Part shown: piece after piece, positions 18,144-27,549 of the stretch | How the letters are laid out: the number at the start of each line of letters is the position of its first letter | How positions within the stretch are numbered: the first letter of the stretch is position 1 | From: Ferruginibacter sp. | GTDB taxonomy: Bacteria > Bacteroidota > Bacteroidia > Chitinophagales > Chitinophagaceae | DNA: 64,000 nt | Direction: 5' to 3' | NCBI GenBank assembly: GCA_025352695.1 | Contig: JANXSK010000041.1 | Location: forward strand, 1-64,000 | The notes under the pieces: model-generated | The model's input: only the letters and a program-made list of their open reading frames with translations | The model's database searches: none | Told to the model about the DNA's origin: nothing | Made by a program: the position numbers and the translations under genes

Positions 18144-19295
18144 TTAGTTTTGTAAGCCATCAAATATTACTTTTATTACCTGTAAATATTTTTTGTGGTT
18201 GAATGCCTCGTCAAATTCTGTAATTGCTTTCTGCCTGCTTTGCTCACCCATGGCAATTCTTTCTTCCATTGGCATATTAATCATCTTTTCTATGGCTAAT
18301 TTTAAAGATGGAACATCTTTTATTGGTACAAGAAAGCCATTTTTAAAATCATCTACTGTTTCTCTACAACCTACATTATTGGTTGTAATAATTGGTAGCC
18401 CCTTAGCCAATCCTTCTATTAATACTCTTGGAACACCCTCTCTGTAATAAGAAGGCAATACCATTACGTCTACTTCATTTAAAATTTGAGAAATATTGTC
18501 AGAAACACCCCAATAATCAATAATACCATTTTTATGAAATTCATCAATTGTATTTAAGGATACGGATGAAGGGTTATTTGCAGGTAGCCCCAATAAAGCA
18601 AAAGTAACAGAATGGTATTTTTCTTTTAATTCTTTCGCTGCTTCAAAATATTCATATAATCCTTTCTCTTTAATTAATCTGGCAGATAAAAGAAATACAA
18701 GTTTATCAGTAGGGTTGAAAGAATTTTTATAATTAAACTCAAATATATTTACTCCTGATCCGCGAACTACAGAAATATTTTGGCTTGGAAGAATAATATT
18801 AGAGTCTAAAAAAAACTTTTTATCCTCCTCATTTTGAAAAAATATAGCAGATAATTTTTTAAAGGCAAATTTATATAATTGCCTAACAGTAAATTTTAGC
18901 CATTTAGGTTGATCTTCATTAAACACAAAGCCTAAACCATTTATGGTAGATATAGCTCTTATTTTAGTAAATTTTATAGCAACGTTTCCATAAATATTTA
19001 TTTTAGGTGTGTAAAAGAGGCAACATTGTATTTGATTTTTTTTTAAAATTTTCTTTAATTCAAGCGTAAGTAAGATATCCTGTAACGGATTTTTGCCTTG
19101 GTTATTGATATTTGTTAATTCAATAAAATTACAGCCAAGTGCTTCAATTTCTTTTACAAAATAATCTCTTGGTGAAATAGCATATATAGTATAACCCGAT
19201 TTTATTAATTCTTTTAATAATCCTTTTCGGAAATTATATATATACCATGATGTATTAGATACAATTGCTATATTTTTTATTGTGCTAGCAGCCAA
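18144..19295 (-). CDS. GT4-family glycosyltransferase
   Basis: This 383-aa GT-B protein has an N-terminal NIAIVSNTSWYIYNFRKGLL of the Glyco_trans_4_2 type, then FLLSARLIKEKGLYEYFEAA and YREGVPRVLIEGLAKGLPII near residue 300. Enzymes with this layout include those that add N-acetylgalactosamine or similar sugars to undecaprenyl-linked chains, but the match is too broad to name one. The only sensible start is TTG at 19295, because a stop lies just upstream in frame and no ATG follows soon. It is convergent with the first asnB gene, 18 nt apart. Confidence 0.87.
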   Translation of the reverse strand: MAASTIKNIAIVSNTSWYIYNFRKGLLKELIKSGYTIYAISPRDYFVKEIEALGCNFIELTNINNQGKNPLQDILLTLELKKILKKNQIQCCLFYTPKINIYGNVAIKFTKIRAISTINGLGFVFNEDQPKWLKFTVRQLYKFAFKKLSAIFFQNEEDKKFFLDSNIILPSQNISVVRGSGVNIFEFNYKNSFNPTDKLVFLLSARLIKEKGLYEYFEAAKELKEKYHSVTFALLGLPANNPSSVSLNTIDEFHKNGIIDYWGVSDNISQILNEVDVMVLPSYYREGVPRVLIEGLAKGLPIITTNNVGCRETVDDFKNGFLVPIKDVPSLKLAIEKMINMPMEERIAMGEQSRQKAITEFDEAFNHKKYLQVIKVIFDGLQN

Positions 19296-19608
19296 TTTTT
19301 AAATTTTATGTTTCTTTTTTAATAATAGGTTTTAGCAGATATTCCAGTCCTCTTTTTACCCTCATATTTTATTTTAATAAAAAATTAGTTGAAGAAATAA
19401 AGTCAGATCCCTCATTTTGGAGTGTAATAAATTTACAATACGGAACCAATAGTTATCTTTCCACCTTTAATCTATAAATGTTAAGCAGAAAATCACTCGA
19501 AAGTACGCAAATAAGTTATGTATAATTTAATTGTAGTTTTTTGTATTAAATTATCTACATCAAACTTACATTCACTTATTTTGCAATTTTCATAATTAAT
19601 TATTGTAT
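19296..19608. other. Intergenic region, 313 bp, no gene seen
   Basis: This spacer lies between two - strand glycosyltransferase genes. It is very AT-rich and has stops in all frames. I see no hairpin of note. It may hold the promoter of the GT4 gene at 18144-19295, since a gap this long argues against tight co-transcription with the gene before it. Confidence 0.4.
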
Positions 19609-20775
19609 TTATTTCTGATGTAGCAGCTCTTTAAAAGAATTCATTATAACAGAAATGTCAAAATTCTTTGCCCGATTGTAGTTTTTTTTCCTGTAGGATT
19701 GTTGCAATGCTGTATTATCATACATACATGTCATTGCTGCTGCAAGTATTTCAGCATTACATATAGGCACAAGCAAACCATATTCTGCGTAAATTATCTC
19801 ACTGTTTGCACTAGTGTTATCAATTGAAATAGAAGGTACTAAAAGCTCCCTTACACCACCTTTGCAATCAGTACTAATAATTGGCAGGCGGCATGCCAAT
19901 GCTTCTAAAAGCACATTGGGAAATCCTTCAAAATTGGATGTCAATACAAAACAATCAGCCTTTATCAAAAGTTCAATAGGGTTAGTAGTGTGATCAATTA
20001 ATGTAACACGCTCTTGCAAACCTGTAGCAACAATATAGTCTTCCAATGTTTTCTTTAATTCTCCTTTGCCTACAATTTGTATCCTAAAATCAAAATCAGA
20101 TAATAAAGAAGCCGCTTTTATAAGTAACGCATGATTTTTAATTTGGTTAAGCCGCCCTACGCTGATAAAGGTAAAAGGTTTGGAAGCGTAATTGCCTGGT
20201 TCTCTTTTAAAGTGAAAACTTTCATTTATTTTGGCTAGGTTAATTGGATTGTATATAATGGAATAATTGGTTTGTACATTAAATACCTTTCGTAAATCTT
20301 CTTCAATATTTCTGGAATTACATACGATAAGATCTGCCTGCGGATATAATTTTTTTACTAAAAATCGGCCAATTCTTTCGCCGGGTGTTTTAGTGGTATA
20401 ATACGCAGAAGTAAAGGTTCTTTCACTCAATATTACCTTGCCCTTCCAACCAAACAATTTTAAAAAACCTGCAATAAAATTAGGACGGTTTAAGAAAGAA
20501 AAACTGACAGGAATATTGTTTTTTAATAAAAACCGGTAATATCGAAATGCTAAAAATGGTATTTTCAAAATATTTAAAAAAATATTGTCGGAGGGATATT
20601 TATCTAATATTGTAATTTTTTGGTTAGCTGGTATGTCATATTCTATAATAGGTTGTAATAAAACGAGGTAAATATCAAAAGTATCTCCCAAATTATTTAA
20701 TAGTATTGATACGACTCTTTCTGTACCTCCACCATAAAGTGAAACTATGAGTATGGAAATCTTTTTTTTATTCAT
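19609..20775 (-). CDS. GT4-family glycosyltransferase, paralog of the one at 9023
   Basis: The 388-aa enzyme has the family 4 loop GGGTERVVSILL at about residues 14-25, SVGRLNQIKNHALLI at the start of the donor-binding domain, and EGFPNVLLEALACRLPIIST around residue 293. Along its whole length it follows the protein at 9023-10186, including SERTFTS, RFLVKKLYP and ISTDC, so they are products of a duplication or of two related imported loci. They may use the same donor with different acceptors. The gene is divergent from the acyltransferase gene at 20910. Confidence 0.9.
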   Translation of the reverse strand: MNKKKISILIVSLYGGGTERVVSILLNNLGDTFDIYLVLLQPIIEYDIPANQKITILDKYPSDNIFLNILKIPFLAFRYYRFLLKNNIPVSFSFLNRPNFIAGFLKLFGWKGKVILSERTFTSAYYTTKTPGERIGRFLVKKLYPQADLIVCNSRNIEEDLRKVFNVQTNYSIIYNPINLAKINESFHFKREPGNYASKPFTFISVGRLNQIKNHALLIKAASLLSDFDFRIQIVGKGELKKTLEDYIVATGLQERVTLIDHTTNPIELLIKADCFVLTSNFEGFPNVLLEALACRLPIISTDCKGGVRELLVPSISIDNTSANSEIIYAEYGLLVPICNAEILAAAMTCMYDNTALQQSYRKKNYNRAKNFDISVIMNSFKELLHQK

Positions 20776-20909
20776 TTAAAAATAATTATGTAAAGAAGTG
20801 CTAAAGTGTTTTTGTAATTATTATTTGTTGTGGTTTAAATTTCCCGCTGTCCAATTTACAGGGTAAAATTAAACGCAAAAATCTAAAGAAACTTTTTAAG
20901 TGGTTATAT

Positions 20910-21914
20910 TTGGCAATGATAAAAAATTTGCAAGTTTTAAGGGCCTCGGCAGCCTTACTTGTTGCATATTACCATTTTGGTTATAACGATATTAAGGTTG
21001 GCTTTTTTGGGGTTGACATTTTTTTTATTATTAGTGGTTTTATTATGTCGTATGTGCTTTTTAAAAACAAACGTAATTTTTTTTTAAAACGCGTTATAAA
21101 AATTGTACCAATGTACTACATTGTTACAATACTCATTTCAATCCTGTGGTTTCTTTGGCCTCACTTATTTCACAATGTATTTGTAGATGGATCATCTTTA
21201 ATAAAATCTTTATTATTTATTCCCTATTCTAAGTTTACTTCGGGTCCCATACTTTCATCCGGGTGGACTTTAAACTACGAAATGTATTTTTACCTTGCCC
21301 TAAGCAGTTTTTTATTATTTACAAAAAAAACAAACTTCATTTTAATTGGTACCACTCTGTTGTTGTCAGCAACGTATTTACTTCAATTGTCTAATATTAT
21401 TAACAATTACTATCTTATTTTTTTAGGCAATCCAATTGTATTTGAATTTATATTAGGCGTAATTTTATATTGGGGTTATAAAAATTATAAAGAACGATTT
21501 AATAAAAAATTAATTTTAATATTATTAGGCATCACCAGTTTGCTTTGTTTGATAGGGATGGCTTACTTTAATCTTAATAAGGTTGAAGGTAATAGACTGC
21601 TACTTTATGGAATTCCCTCTTTTATAATTACTTCCTTTTTTGTATTTTCAGAAAATAAGTGGCCAGCAGAAACATGGATTTATCAATGGTTTTACCGGTT
21701 AGGAAATGCGAGTTACGTGATATACCTGATACATCCTTTTGTAATGAACATTTTTTTACGCTTGCTTCATCCATTATTAAAGTTTGATACCAACCTGGTT
21801 GCTTTTGCAGAGTTGATCGTATCCATGTTTTTTGTATGTATTACAAGTGATTTTGTTCATCGAAAAATTGAAAAGCCACTAATTGTAAAAATTGAACAAC
21901 TTCTTTTAAAGTAA
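20910..21914 (+). CDS. Acyltransferase-3 family membrane protein
   Basis: The 334-aa protein has about ten hydrophobic segments. The N-terminal IKNLQVLRASAALLVAYYHF carries the conserved Arg and His of acyltransferase family 3, followed by KVGFFGVDIFFIISGFIMSY, and GWTLNYEMYFYLALSSFLL is the later family motif. Such proteins O-acetylate or otherwise acylate polysaccharides at the membrane. Its place between glycosyltransferase and membrane genes suggests it decorates this locus's product. The start ATG at 20910 (MAMIKNLQ) could also be the ATG two codons on. Confidence 0.9.
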   Translation: MAMIKNLQVLRASAALLVAYYHFGYNDIKVGFFGVDIFFIISGFIMSYVLFKNKRNFFLKRVIKIVPMYYIVTILISILWFLWPHLFHNVFVDGSSLIKSLLFIPYSKFTSGPILSSGWTLNYEMYFYLALSSFLLFTKKTNFILIGTTLLLSATYLLQLSNIINNYYLIFLGNPIVFEFILGVILYWGYKNYKERFNKKLILILLGITSLLCLIGMAYFNLNKVEGNRLLLYGIPSFIITSFFVFSENKWPAETWIYQWFYRLGNASYVIYLIHPFVMNIFLRLLHPLLKFDTNLVAFAELIVSMFFVCITSDFVHRKIEKPLIVKIEQLLLK

Positions 21915-21933
21915 TTTTTTAGAATGAAGGGTT

Positions 21934-23277
21934 TTACTGTTTAATACTATTCTGGAGATTGATTTTTTTTTGCTTTAAATCTGCATATAATACTAGTAAG
22001 TAGGTATATAAAAATGGCACCATAGGAAATTTATAACGAGCCAGTGTACCAAAATTAAAGGACACAAAACCAGCTAAGGGCGCAAGTAACAAACTAAAGA
22101 TTAGCGCAAAAAATACGATCGTATTTTGTAATGCAAATTTAAAAAATCCAGTAAATTTTGTTTTTATTAATAAATAGGCACATAGTAATAGTATTAAAAA
22201 AGACTCCAAAGCACTTAAAAGCATTAGTGGATTCGTAACCTCCCATAGATATGGCCTGAACAATGCTACGTTGAGCGATAGCAAGTAACTTCTAAAAATA
22301 CCTATTACGGAAAAATCATTTATACCAGGTATAATATAACCAGATGCGCCTTCTTCTATAAGGGATGCCTGCACATTTTGTATTGTTTGGGTTGAGCTTG
22401 TAAAATTAGTATAAACAGATTCTCCTACTTTTCCAATGTTTAAATATATCCAGGAAGTACCGGCTATAATTAGCACGAAGGTTAACAAACGAAAGGCGAT
22501 ATTTATTAAAGAATTGCGACTTTTAAACAGAATAATAAACGTAATTATAGTAGCTGCTATTAAAATATAAAAGAGATAATCTTTAACAATCGCCAGTATT
22601 ACAGCCCCAATCAAAATTTTTGCAATATGCATTATTTTCATCTTCTTTTTTATAATAGCATACATGCCAGATACACAAAGCCCCAACGCAAACATACAAA
22701 GTGGATCTTTTAATAGATTGGTACCCCACAAAAGTGCAGATGGGGCAAATAAGCAACCAAGCGCAATTGGTTTATAAAATGTTGGGTATTCATTATAAAA
22801 TACTAAAAATATTTTCCATGTTCCCAAAAAGGCTAATAGTGAAAAAAATAATGCAATTGGCAGGTAGGTGCCAAAGCAAAACATACTTAAAAATCCTGCT
22901 ATTTTTATTAAGAAAATTGATGAGTAAGGTTGCCCTGAGTTTGTTAATTGTTCTGCAAATTTTTGTGCTTCTAACGAGCAGTTTTCTACCGGTTTAAAAA
23001 TAAGTTCGAGCCCTAATAAAGGGTTTGCTTTTGTTGCAGTCCAAATTTCCTGCGAAAACTTAAAATAGGTAAACATATCTCCACCGCCATAATAAAAATT
23101 AAATATTAATGCCAGAAAAATACAACAAAAACTTTTTAATATGAAACAAGGAATAATGTATTTTCCAAAAGGCGTATGACTGTAATGTTTTCGCTTCCAT
23201 CTTATTAATAATATCAATATTAATATAAAATAAAGAGGAGTCAATAGTGCATCATAATAAGTAAGCATCCAAAGCAT
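21934..23277 (-). CDS. Polytopic membrane protein, polymerase or GT-C candidate (first copy)
   Basis: The 447-aa protein has about ten to eleven hydrophobic segments and no recognisable enzyme domain. An acidic loop after the second helix (YYGGGDMFTYFKFSQ), a LLKDPLCMFALG stretch and the C-terminal FNFGTLARYKFPMVPFLY are its most distinctive parts. All three are conserved in the protein at 33410-34747, which is therefore a paralog. In such a locus, a large membrane protein with a loop of this kind is a good candidate for the Wzy-type polymerase or for a lipid-linked GT-C transferase; neither can be chosen from sequence. It is divergent from rfbB. Confidence 0.7.
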   Translation of the reverse strand: MLWMLTYYDALLTPLYFILILILLIRWKRKHYSHTPFGKYIIPCFILKSFCCIFLALIFNFYYGGGDMFTYFKFSQEIWTATKANPLLGLELIFKPVENCSLEAQKFAEQLTNSGQPYSSIFLIKIAGFLSMFCFGTYLPIALFFSLLAFLGTWKIFLVFYNEYPTFYKPIALGCLFAPSALLWGTNLLKDPLCMFALGLCVSGMYAIIKKKMKIMHIAKILIGAVILAIVKDYLFYILIAATIITFIILFKSRNSLINIAFRLLTFVLIIAGTSWIYLNIGKVGESVYTNFTSSTQTIQNVQASLIEEGASGYIIPGINDFSVIGIFRSYLLSLNVALFRPYLWEVTNPLMLLSALESFLILLLCAYLLIKTKFTGFFKFALQNTIVFFALIFSLLLAPLAGFVSFNFGTLARYKFPMVPFLYTYLLVLYADLKQKKINLQNSIKQ

Positions 23278-23413
23278 TTAATTGTACTGTAAAGGAAAAA
23301 AGTGCTTTTCAGGTTAACCAGTTAATTAAACACCATAAAGATATTGACAAAAATTGATAACCGTAGGCATCAAAGCTTTAATATTAGACATCGATTAATA
23401 TTTTATTTATGTA

Positions 23414-23421
23414 TAATTTTG
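23414..23421 (+). promoter_or_regulatory. Possible Bacteroidota -7 element before rfbB
   Basis: TAATTTTG matches the TAnnTTTG -7 consensus used by the main sigma factor of Bacteroidota. It lies 25 nt before the preferred rfbB start at 23447. I see no good -33 TTG partner at the usual distance, so support is weak in such AT-rich DNA. Confidence 0.3.
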
Positions 23422-23446
23422 AAATATTATTATCTAAATGTATAAA

Positions 23447-24499
23447 ATGCATATAATTTTAATTACGGGAGGCGCTGGCTTCATTGGCTCACATTTAACC
23501 AGGTTATTTGTAACAAAATATCCGAATTACAATATCATAAATCTGGATAATCTTACTTATGCAGGCAACCTCGAAAATTTAAAGGATATTGAAGCACAGC
23601 TTAATTATCAATTTGTAAAAGGAGATATCACCGACCTGCCATTTTTGAGATCTTTATTTGAAAAACATCATTTTACGGCAGTGTTGCATTGTGCTGCAGA
23701 AAGTCATGTAGACAGATCAATTACAGATCCTTTGGCATTTGTTTCTACCAATGTGATGGGCACAGGTTGTTTATTGCAAACTGCAAAAGAGTTTTGGAAA
23801 GAAAACTTCGATAACAAAATTTTCTATCATATTTCTACTGATGAGGTGTATGGATCACTCGGCGCTAAAGGTTTTTTTACCGAAGAAACTGCTTATGATC
23901 CCCGTAGTCCCTACTCAGCTTCTAAAGCTGCTTCCGATCACTTGGTAAGGGCATTTTATCATACTTATCACCTGCCAGTAAAAATTTCGAACTGTAGTAA
24001 TAATTATGGACCTTTTCATTTTCCAGAAAAACTGATTCCACTTTGCATTCACAATATCATAAATAATAAACCTTTACCCATTTATGGCAAAGGTGAAAAT
24101 ATTAGGGATTGGTTATATGTAGAAGATCATGTTAGGGCAATTGATGTGATTTTCCATAGCGGAAAAATAGGCGAAACCTATAATATTGGCGGCCATAATG
24201 AATGGACCAATATTGATTTGGTTAAAGAATTGTGCAGGCAAATGGATGAAAAGTTAGGAAGAGAAATAGGTACCTCTGAAAAATTGATTACCTATGTAAA
24301 AGACAGGGCTGGCCACGATTTAAGGTATGCCATTGATGCTACTAAACTTAAAAACGAATTGGGATGGTTACCATCTTTACAATTTAAAGAAGGCATTTCT
24401 AAAACTATTGATTGGTACCTTAGCAATACGGAATGGCTTAACCACGTTACAAGCGGAAACTATCAAAACTATTACCAGCAACAATATCACAAACGATAA
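23447..24499 (+). CDS. rfbB: dTDP-glucose 4,6-dehydratase
   Basis: This extended short-chain dehydrogenase converts dTDP-glucose to dTDP-4-keto-6-deoxyglucose, the branch point to rhamnose and other deoxy sugars. The NAD loop ITGGAGFIGSHL is at about residues 6-17, the catalytic loop has HISTDEVYG, and the active-site YSASK follows SPYSASKAASDHL. Length is 350 aa from ATG 23447; an ATG three codons upstream (23438) is also possible, but the family normally starts close to the glycine-rich loop. rfbA follows after 29 nt, so an operon is expected. rfbC and rfbD are absent. Confidence 0.95.
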   Translation: MHIILITGGAGFIGSHLTRLFVTKYPNYNIINLDNLTYAGNLENLKDIEAQLNYQFVKGDITDLPFLRSLFEKHHFTAVLHCAAESHVDRSITDPLAFVSTNVMGTGCLLQTAKEFWKENFDNKIFYHISTDEVYGSLGAKGFFTEETAYDPRSPYSASKAASDHLVRAFYHTYHLPVKISNCSNNYGPFHFPEKLIPLCIHNIINNKPLPIYGKGENIRDWLYVEDHVRAIDVIFHSGKIGETYNIGGHNEWTNIDLVKELCRQMDEKLGREIGTSEKLITYVKDRAGHDLRYAIDATKLKNELGWLPSLQFKEGISKTIDWYLSNTEWLNHVTSGNYQNYYQQQYHKR

Positions 24500-24528
24500 A
24501 CATACGCCCCTTTAAGGGTTAAATACTT

Positions 24529-25392
24529 ATGAAAGGAATTATTTTAGCAGGCGGCAGCGGAACAAGGCTTTATCCAATAACTATGGGTATTAGCAAACAG
24601 TTAATGCCTATTTATGATAAACCAATGATATATTATCCGCTAAGCACCTTGATGCTGGCAGGAATAAAAGAAATATTAATTATTACAACTCCTGATGACC
24701 AGGCACAGTTTATTCGTTTGCTCGGAGACGGATCTCAATGGGGTTGCGAAATATCGTATGCTAAACAAGAAATCCCAAATGGGTTGGCACAGGCTTTTGT
24801 TATTGGCGAAAAATTTATTGGTACTGATAATGTTGCATTGGTATTAGGCGATAATATTTTTTATGGCAGCGGATTTAGTAAATTATTACAAAATTCAGCT
24901 AATCCTGATGGAGCGGTAATATTTGCTTACCCTGTAAGTGATCCGGAGAGATATGGCGTTGTAGAATTTGACGCTTTGTTAAATGCAATTAGTATTGAAG
25001 AAAAACCCGATAAGCCAAAAAGTAATTATGCTGTTCCCGGTTTATATTTTTATGATAATGAAGTAGTAAATATTGCTAAAAATATACCTGCAAGTCCACG
25101 GGGTGAATATGAAATTACTGATGTTAACAGGATATATCTTGAAAATAAAAAATTAAAAGTAGGTGTTTTAGACAGGGGCTTTGCATGGTTGGATACCGGT
25201 ACTTTTGAATCTTTGAATGATGCCAGTGAATATGTACGTGTTATTGAAAAAAGACAGGGTTTAAAAATAGGCTGTCCGGAAGAAATAGCCTGGCGAATGG
25301 GTTTTATTAATAAGGAGCAGTTATTAAAACTTGCTGCAGGATTAAGTAAAAGCGGTTACGGAGAATACTTAAAAAGAATAATAGTTGGTTAA
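24529..25392 (+). CDS. rfbA: Glucose-1-phosphate thymidylyltransferase
   Basis: The enzyme makes dTDP-glucose from glucose 1-phosphate and dTTP and feeds RfbB. At 287 aa it is the usual length. The nucleotide-binding signature [18 protein letters not shown] is at the very N-terminus, followed by [17 protein letters not shown], and the catalytic-site residues lie in [10 protein letters not shown] and [16 protein letters not shown] near residue 223 is a late family motif. It lies 29 nt after rfbB and should be co-transcribed with it. The next gene is convergent, 41 nt away. Confidence 0.96.
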   Translation: MKGIILAGGSGTRLYPITMGISKQLMPIYDKPMIYYPLSTLMLAGIKEILIITTPDDQAQFIRLLGDGSQWGCEISYAKQEIPNGLAQAFVIGEKFIGTDNVALVLGDNIFYGSGFSKLLQNSANPDGAVIFAYPVSDPERYGVVEFDALLNAISIEEKPDKPKSNYAVPGLYFYDNEVVNIAKNIPASPRGEYEITDVNRIYLENKKLKVGVLDRGFAWLDTGTFESLNDASEYVRVIEKRQGLKIGCPEEIAWRMGFINKEQLLKLAAGLSKSGYGEYLKRIIVG

Positions 25393-25433
25393 AATTGTTT
25401 AATAGTTGAGTCGTAAACTTTTCAAAAGCTTTC

Positions 25434-26435
25434 TCATTTCATACCTAAAAACTTGGCAGGTCCCAAAATAATTACAACCAATAAACGCTTGGTTTCATGA
25501 ATTATTTTTTTAAAATTCCATGTAGAAAATACTAGGTAAAAATATTTATTTATTGCAGAAACATATTTTTTTGTGTAAAGCTGTTGTAAAAAAGTATTGT
25601 ATATAAAGGCCCTTTTTTGCCTTTTATTTTCTTCAATTAAATTTGGGTGTTGTGCAACAAAGTATTTAGTTCTTATATGGTTTGCCTGAGATTTTTTTAT
25701 AGTATGCAATGCACTATCAATATTATCGCTCTTACCACTATGGTTATTGCCAAAAATTCTGTATTTAAATAGAATTTTGTCAATATAAAAAACCTTCTTA
25801 TCTAAATATTCTAAAAGAATAAAAGCCGCAATCGGATGATCCTGATAAGCAAGTTCTACATCTGGCAGGAATACCATGAGCTGTTTAAATTTTTGAATAT
25901 CGAGATATTTTTTATTCAAACAAAATGCACTACCCAGCCAAACACCTTTATAACATAATATAGAATTGCGTAAAAGCCTGTCCATTTTATTAGTATCACC
26001 CAAACTTTTTTTTACTATTTCCGCAGTATTGTGTTGAGTATCGTCATTATTGTAAGCCCTGTTGTTACCATTACCATCAATACATTCGTAATTATGTGTA
26101 ATTAAAATTCTGTTTTCATCTGCCAAAAAAGCCTTTAAAATTTCTTCCAGTTTATTTGTATGCCAGCTATCATCGCCATCTAAAAAGCTAAGTATGTCGC
26201 CTGCAGCGGCTTCAATACCTGTGATAAAAGCCAATAAAACGCCACTATTTTTTGGCATTTTTATGTACTTTATTTTATCTGCATATTTTTTAATGATAGC
26301 GGCAGAATTATCTGTGGAACAATCGTCCACTACAATTATTTCATCAGGTTGTTGTGTTTGTGCAAAAATGCTGTGCAGGCATTCTTCAATATATTTTTCA
26401 AGATTATATACAGTAACTATGGTGGAAATTTTCAT
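25434..26435 (-). CDS. GT2-family glycosyltransferase
   Basis: The 333-aa GT-A enzyme starts with KISTIVTVYNLEKYIEECL, has DEIIVVDDCSTDNSAAIIKK at about residues 31-50 and the metal-binding LSFLDGDDSW near residue 80. The C-terminal part has basic residues and a short hydrophobic end (LLVVIILGPAKFLG) that may attach it to the membrane. Its ATG shares one base with the stop of the FkbM gene before it (TAATG), so the two are translationally coupled. That coupling suggests the methyl group and the sugar belong to the same part of the glycan. Confidence 0.9.
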   Translation of the reverse strand: MKISTIVTVYNLEKYIEECLHSIFAQTQQPDEIIVVDDCSTDNSAAIIKKYADKIKYIKMPKNSGVLLAFITGIEAAAGDILSFLDGDDSWHTNKLEEILKAFLADENRILITHNYECIDGNGNNRAYNNDDTQHNTAEIVKKSLGDTNKMDRLLRNSILCYKGVWLGSAFCLNKKYLDIQKFKQLMVFLPDVELAYQDHPIAAFILLEYLDKKVFYIDKILFKYRIFGNNHSGKSDNIDSALHTIKKSQANHIRTKYFVAQHPNLIEENKRQKRAFIYNTFLQQLYTKKYVSAINKYFYLVFSTWNFKKIIHETKRLLVVIILGPAKFLGMK

Positions 26436-27244
26436 TAGCGTTGTTTATTTTTCGCCAAAATATTGGCACAATGAAAAACCTCCAATCCATCGTGGTATTG
26501 CTTTATCGCACTAATTCCATTTGGGAGTATTATGTATAGTTCAAATTTTTCGTGCAATAAATTCCAAAAGTCTCTAAAAAATATTCTTGCATCAATCATA
26601 CATTCTCCAAATTCAAACTGGATAAAATCAATTGAATTATTTTGTAATAGTTGCTTTGCTCCTTTCAATACATTCAGCTCAAAACCTTCCACATCAATTT
26701 TTAAAAAATCAATGTGTGCAATTTTATTTTGTAAACAATAATTATCAATGGTATCCATCTTGATTACTTCTTTTGTAAAATTTTCTATTTCTCTGCTAAT
26801 GATATGTTTAGCGTATACAGAAGATAAAACACTGCTGTCTGTTGGAACGTACAGCGTACAATCAGATACAGTTTCAGATAATCCAACATTATTTATGGTA
26901 ATCGTATCTTTACTTTCAGTGTTCTTTTTAAGTTGAAGAAAGGTATTTGTTGCAGGCTCAAAACAATGCATCCGGTAGTTTATTTTTGTAGCTTGGTTAC
27001 TTTCATTAATTATTTTTTCTACTGCCAAAGCGTAATTTCCTTCATTGGCACCCACATCAAATATTAAAAAAGTATTTTCTTTTTTTCTATTAATAAATAT
27101 CTTTTTAAAAGTATTTAATTCACCACTGTATAAAAAGCTGCCTCCACCCCAATAGTTCATTCCTACCTTGGCAGTATGAAATAACTTTTTCCATAACGGT
27201 TGAAAAATGGAAGAACGCATGATACGTTGTACTATTTTTTTCAT
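26435..27244 (-). CDS. FkbM-family methyltransferase (second copy)
   Basis: The 269-aa protein contains LIFDVGANEGNYALAVEKI near residue 60 (SAM motif I), CFEPATNTFLQL as the second strand, and FLKIDVEGFELNVLKGAKQL near residue 180, the FkbM hallmark. A basic N-terminus (KKIVQRIMRSS) precedes the fold. It is translationally coupled to the GT2 gene that follows, by a one-base stop/start overlap. Upstream of it, in the spacer to the divergent flippase, lies a GC-rich structured element at 27301-27362. A sugar O-methyltransferase role is likely. Confidence 0.9.
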   Translation of the reverse strand: MKKIVQRIMRSSIFQPLWKKLFHTAKVGMNYWGGGSFLYSGELNTFKKIFINRKKENTFLIFDVGANEGNYALAVEKIINESNQATKINYRMHCFEPATNTFLQLKKNTESKDTITINNVGLSETVSDCTLYVPTDSSVLSSVYAKHIISREIENFTKEVIKMDTIDNYCLQNKIAHIDFLKIDVEGFELNVLKGAKQLLQNNSIDFIQFEFGECMIDARIFFRDFWNLLHEKFELYIILPNGISAIKQYHDGLEVFHCANILAKNKQR

Positions 27245-27300
27245 TACTCATTTGGTTGAGTTTTAAATAAAAGATCAATGCCGTTTAGCTAAGAAAATGG

Positions 27301-27362
27301 AGTGGCGGGTGATGACACTCGCCACGGCCACCTTCCGTTGTTAGTGTCCTCACCAACCACCT
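27301..27362. repeat. GC-rich nested inverted repeat in a divergent spacer
   Basis: This short island stands out from AT-rich surroundings. GTGGCGGGTG (27302-27311) pairs with CACTCGCCAC (27316-27325) around a 4-nt loop with one G-T wobble. The same left arm can instead pair with a second partner: GGTGATGACACT (27308-27319) against AGTGTCCTCACC (27343-27354) matches at 11 of 12 positions. The two folds exclude each other. It resembles the REP-like palindromic intergenic elements common in Bacteroidota. No second copy was seen in this window. Confidence 0.55.
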
Positions 27363-27549
27363 TAACTAAAAAGGTATTGAATAAAAGATTACTTAGTGAA
27401 AATAGCAATCATTTATCAAACTAAGGCAATACGTTTTAAAGTATATAAACGTTCATTAAATACTTCGCTAAAATATTTTAAACTTATTTTTAAAAAGTGT
27501 TTTGTGATGTTAACTGTATCTTTAGTTGAAATGTTTACGCAACAATATA

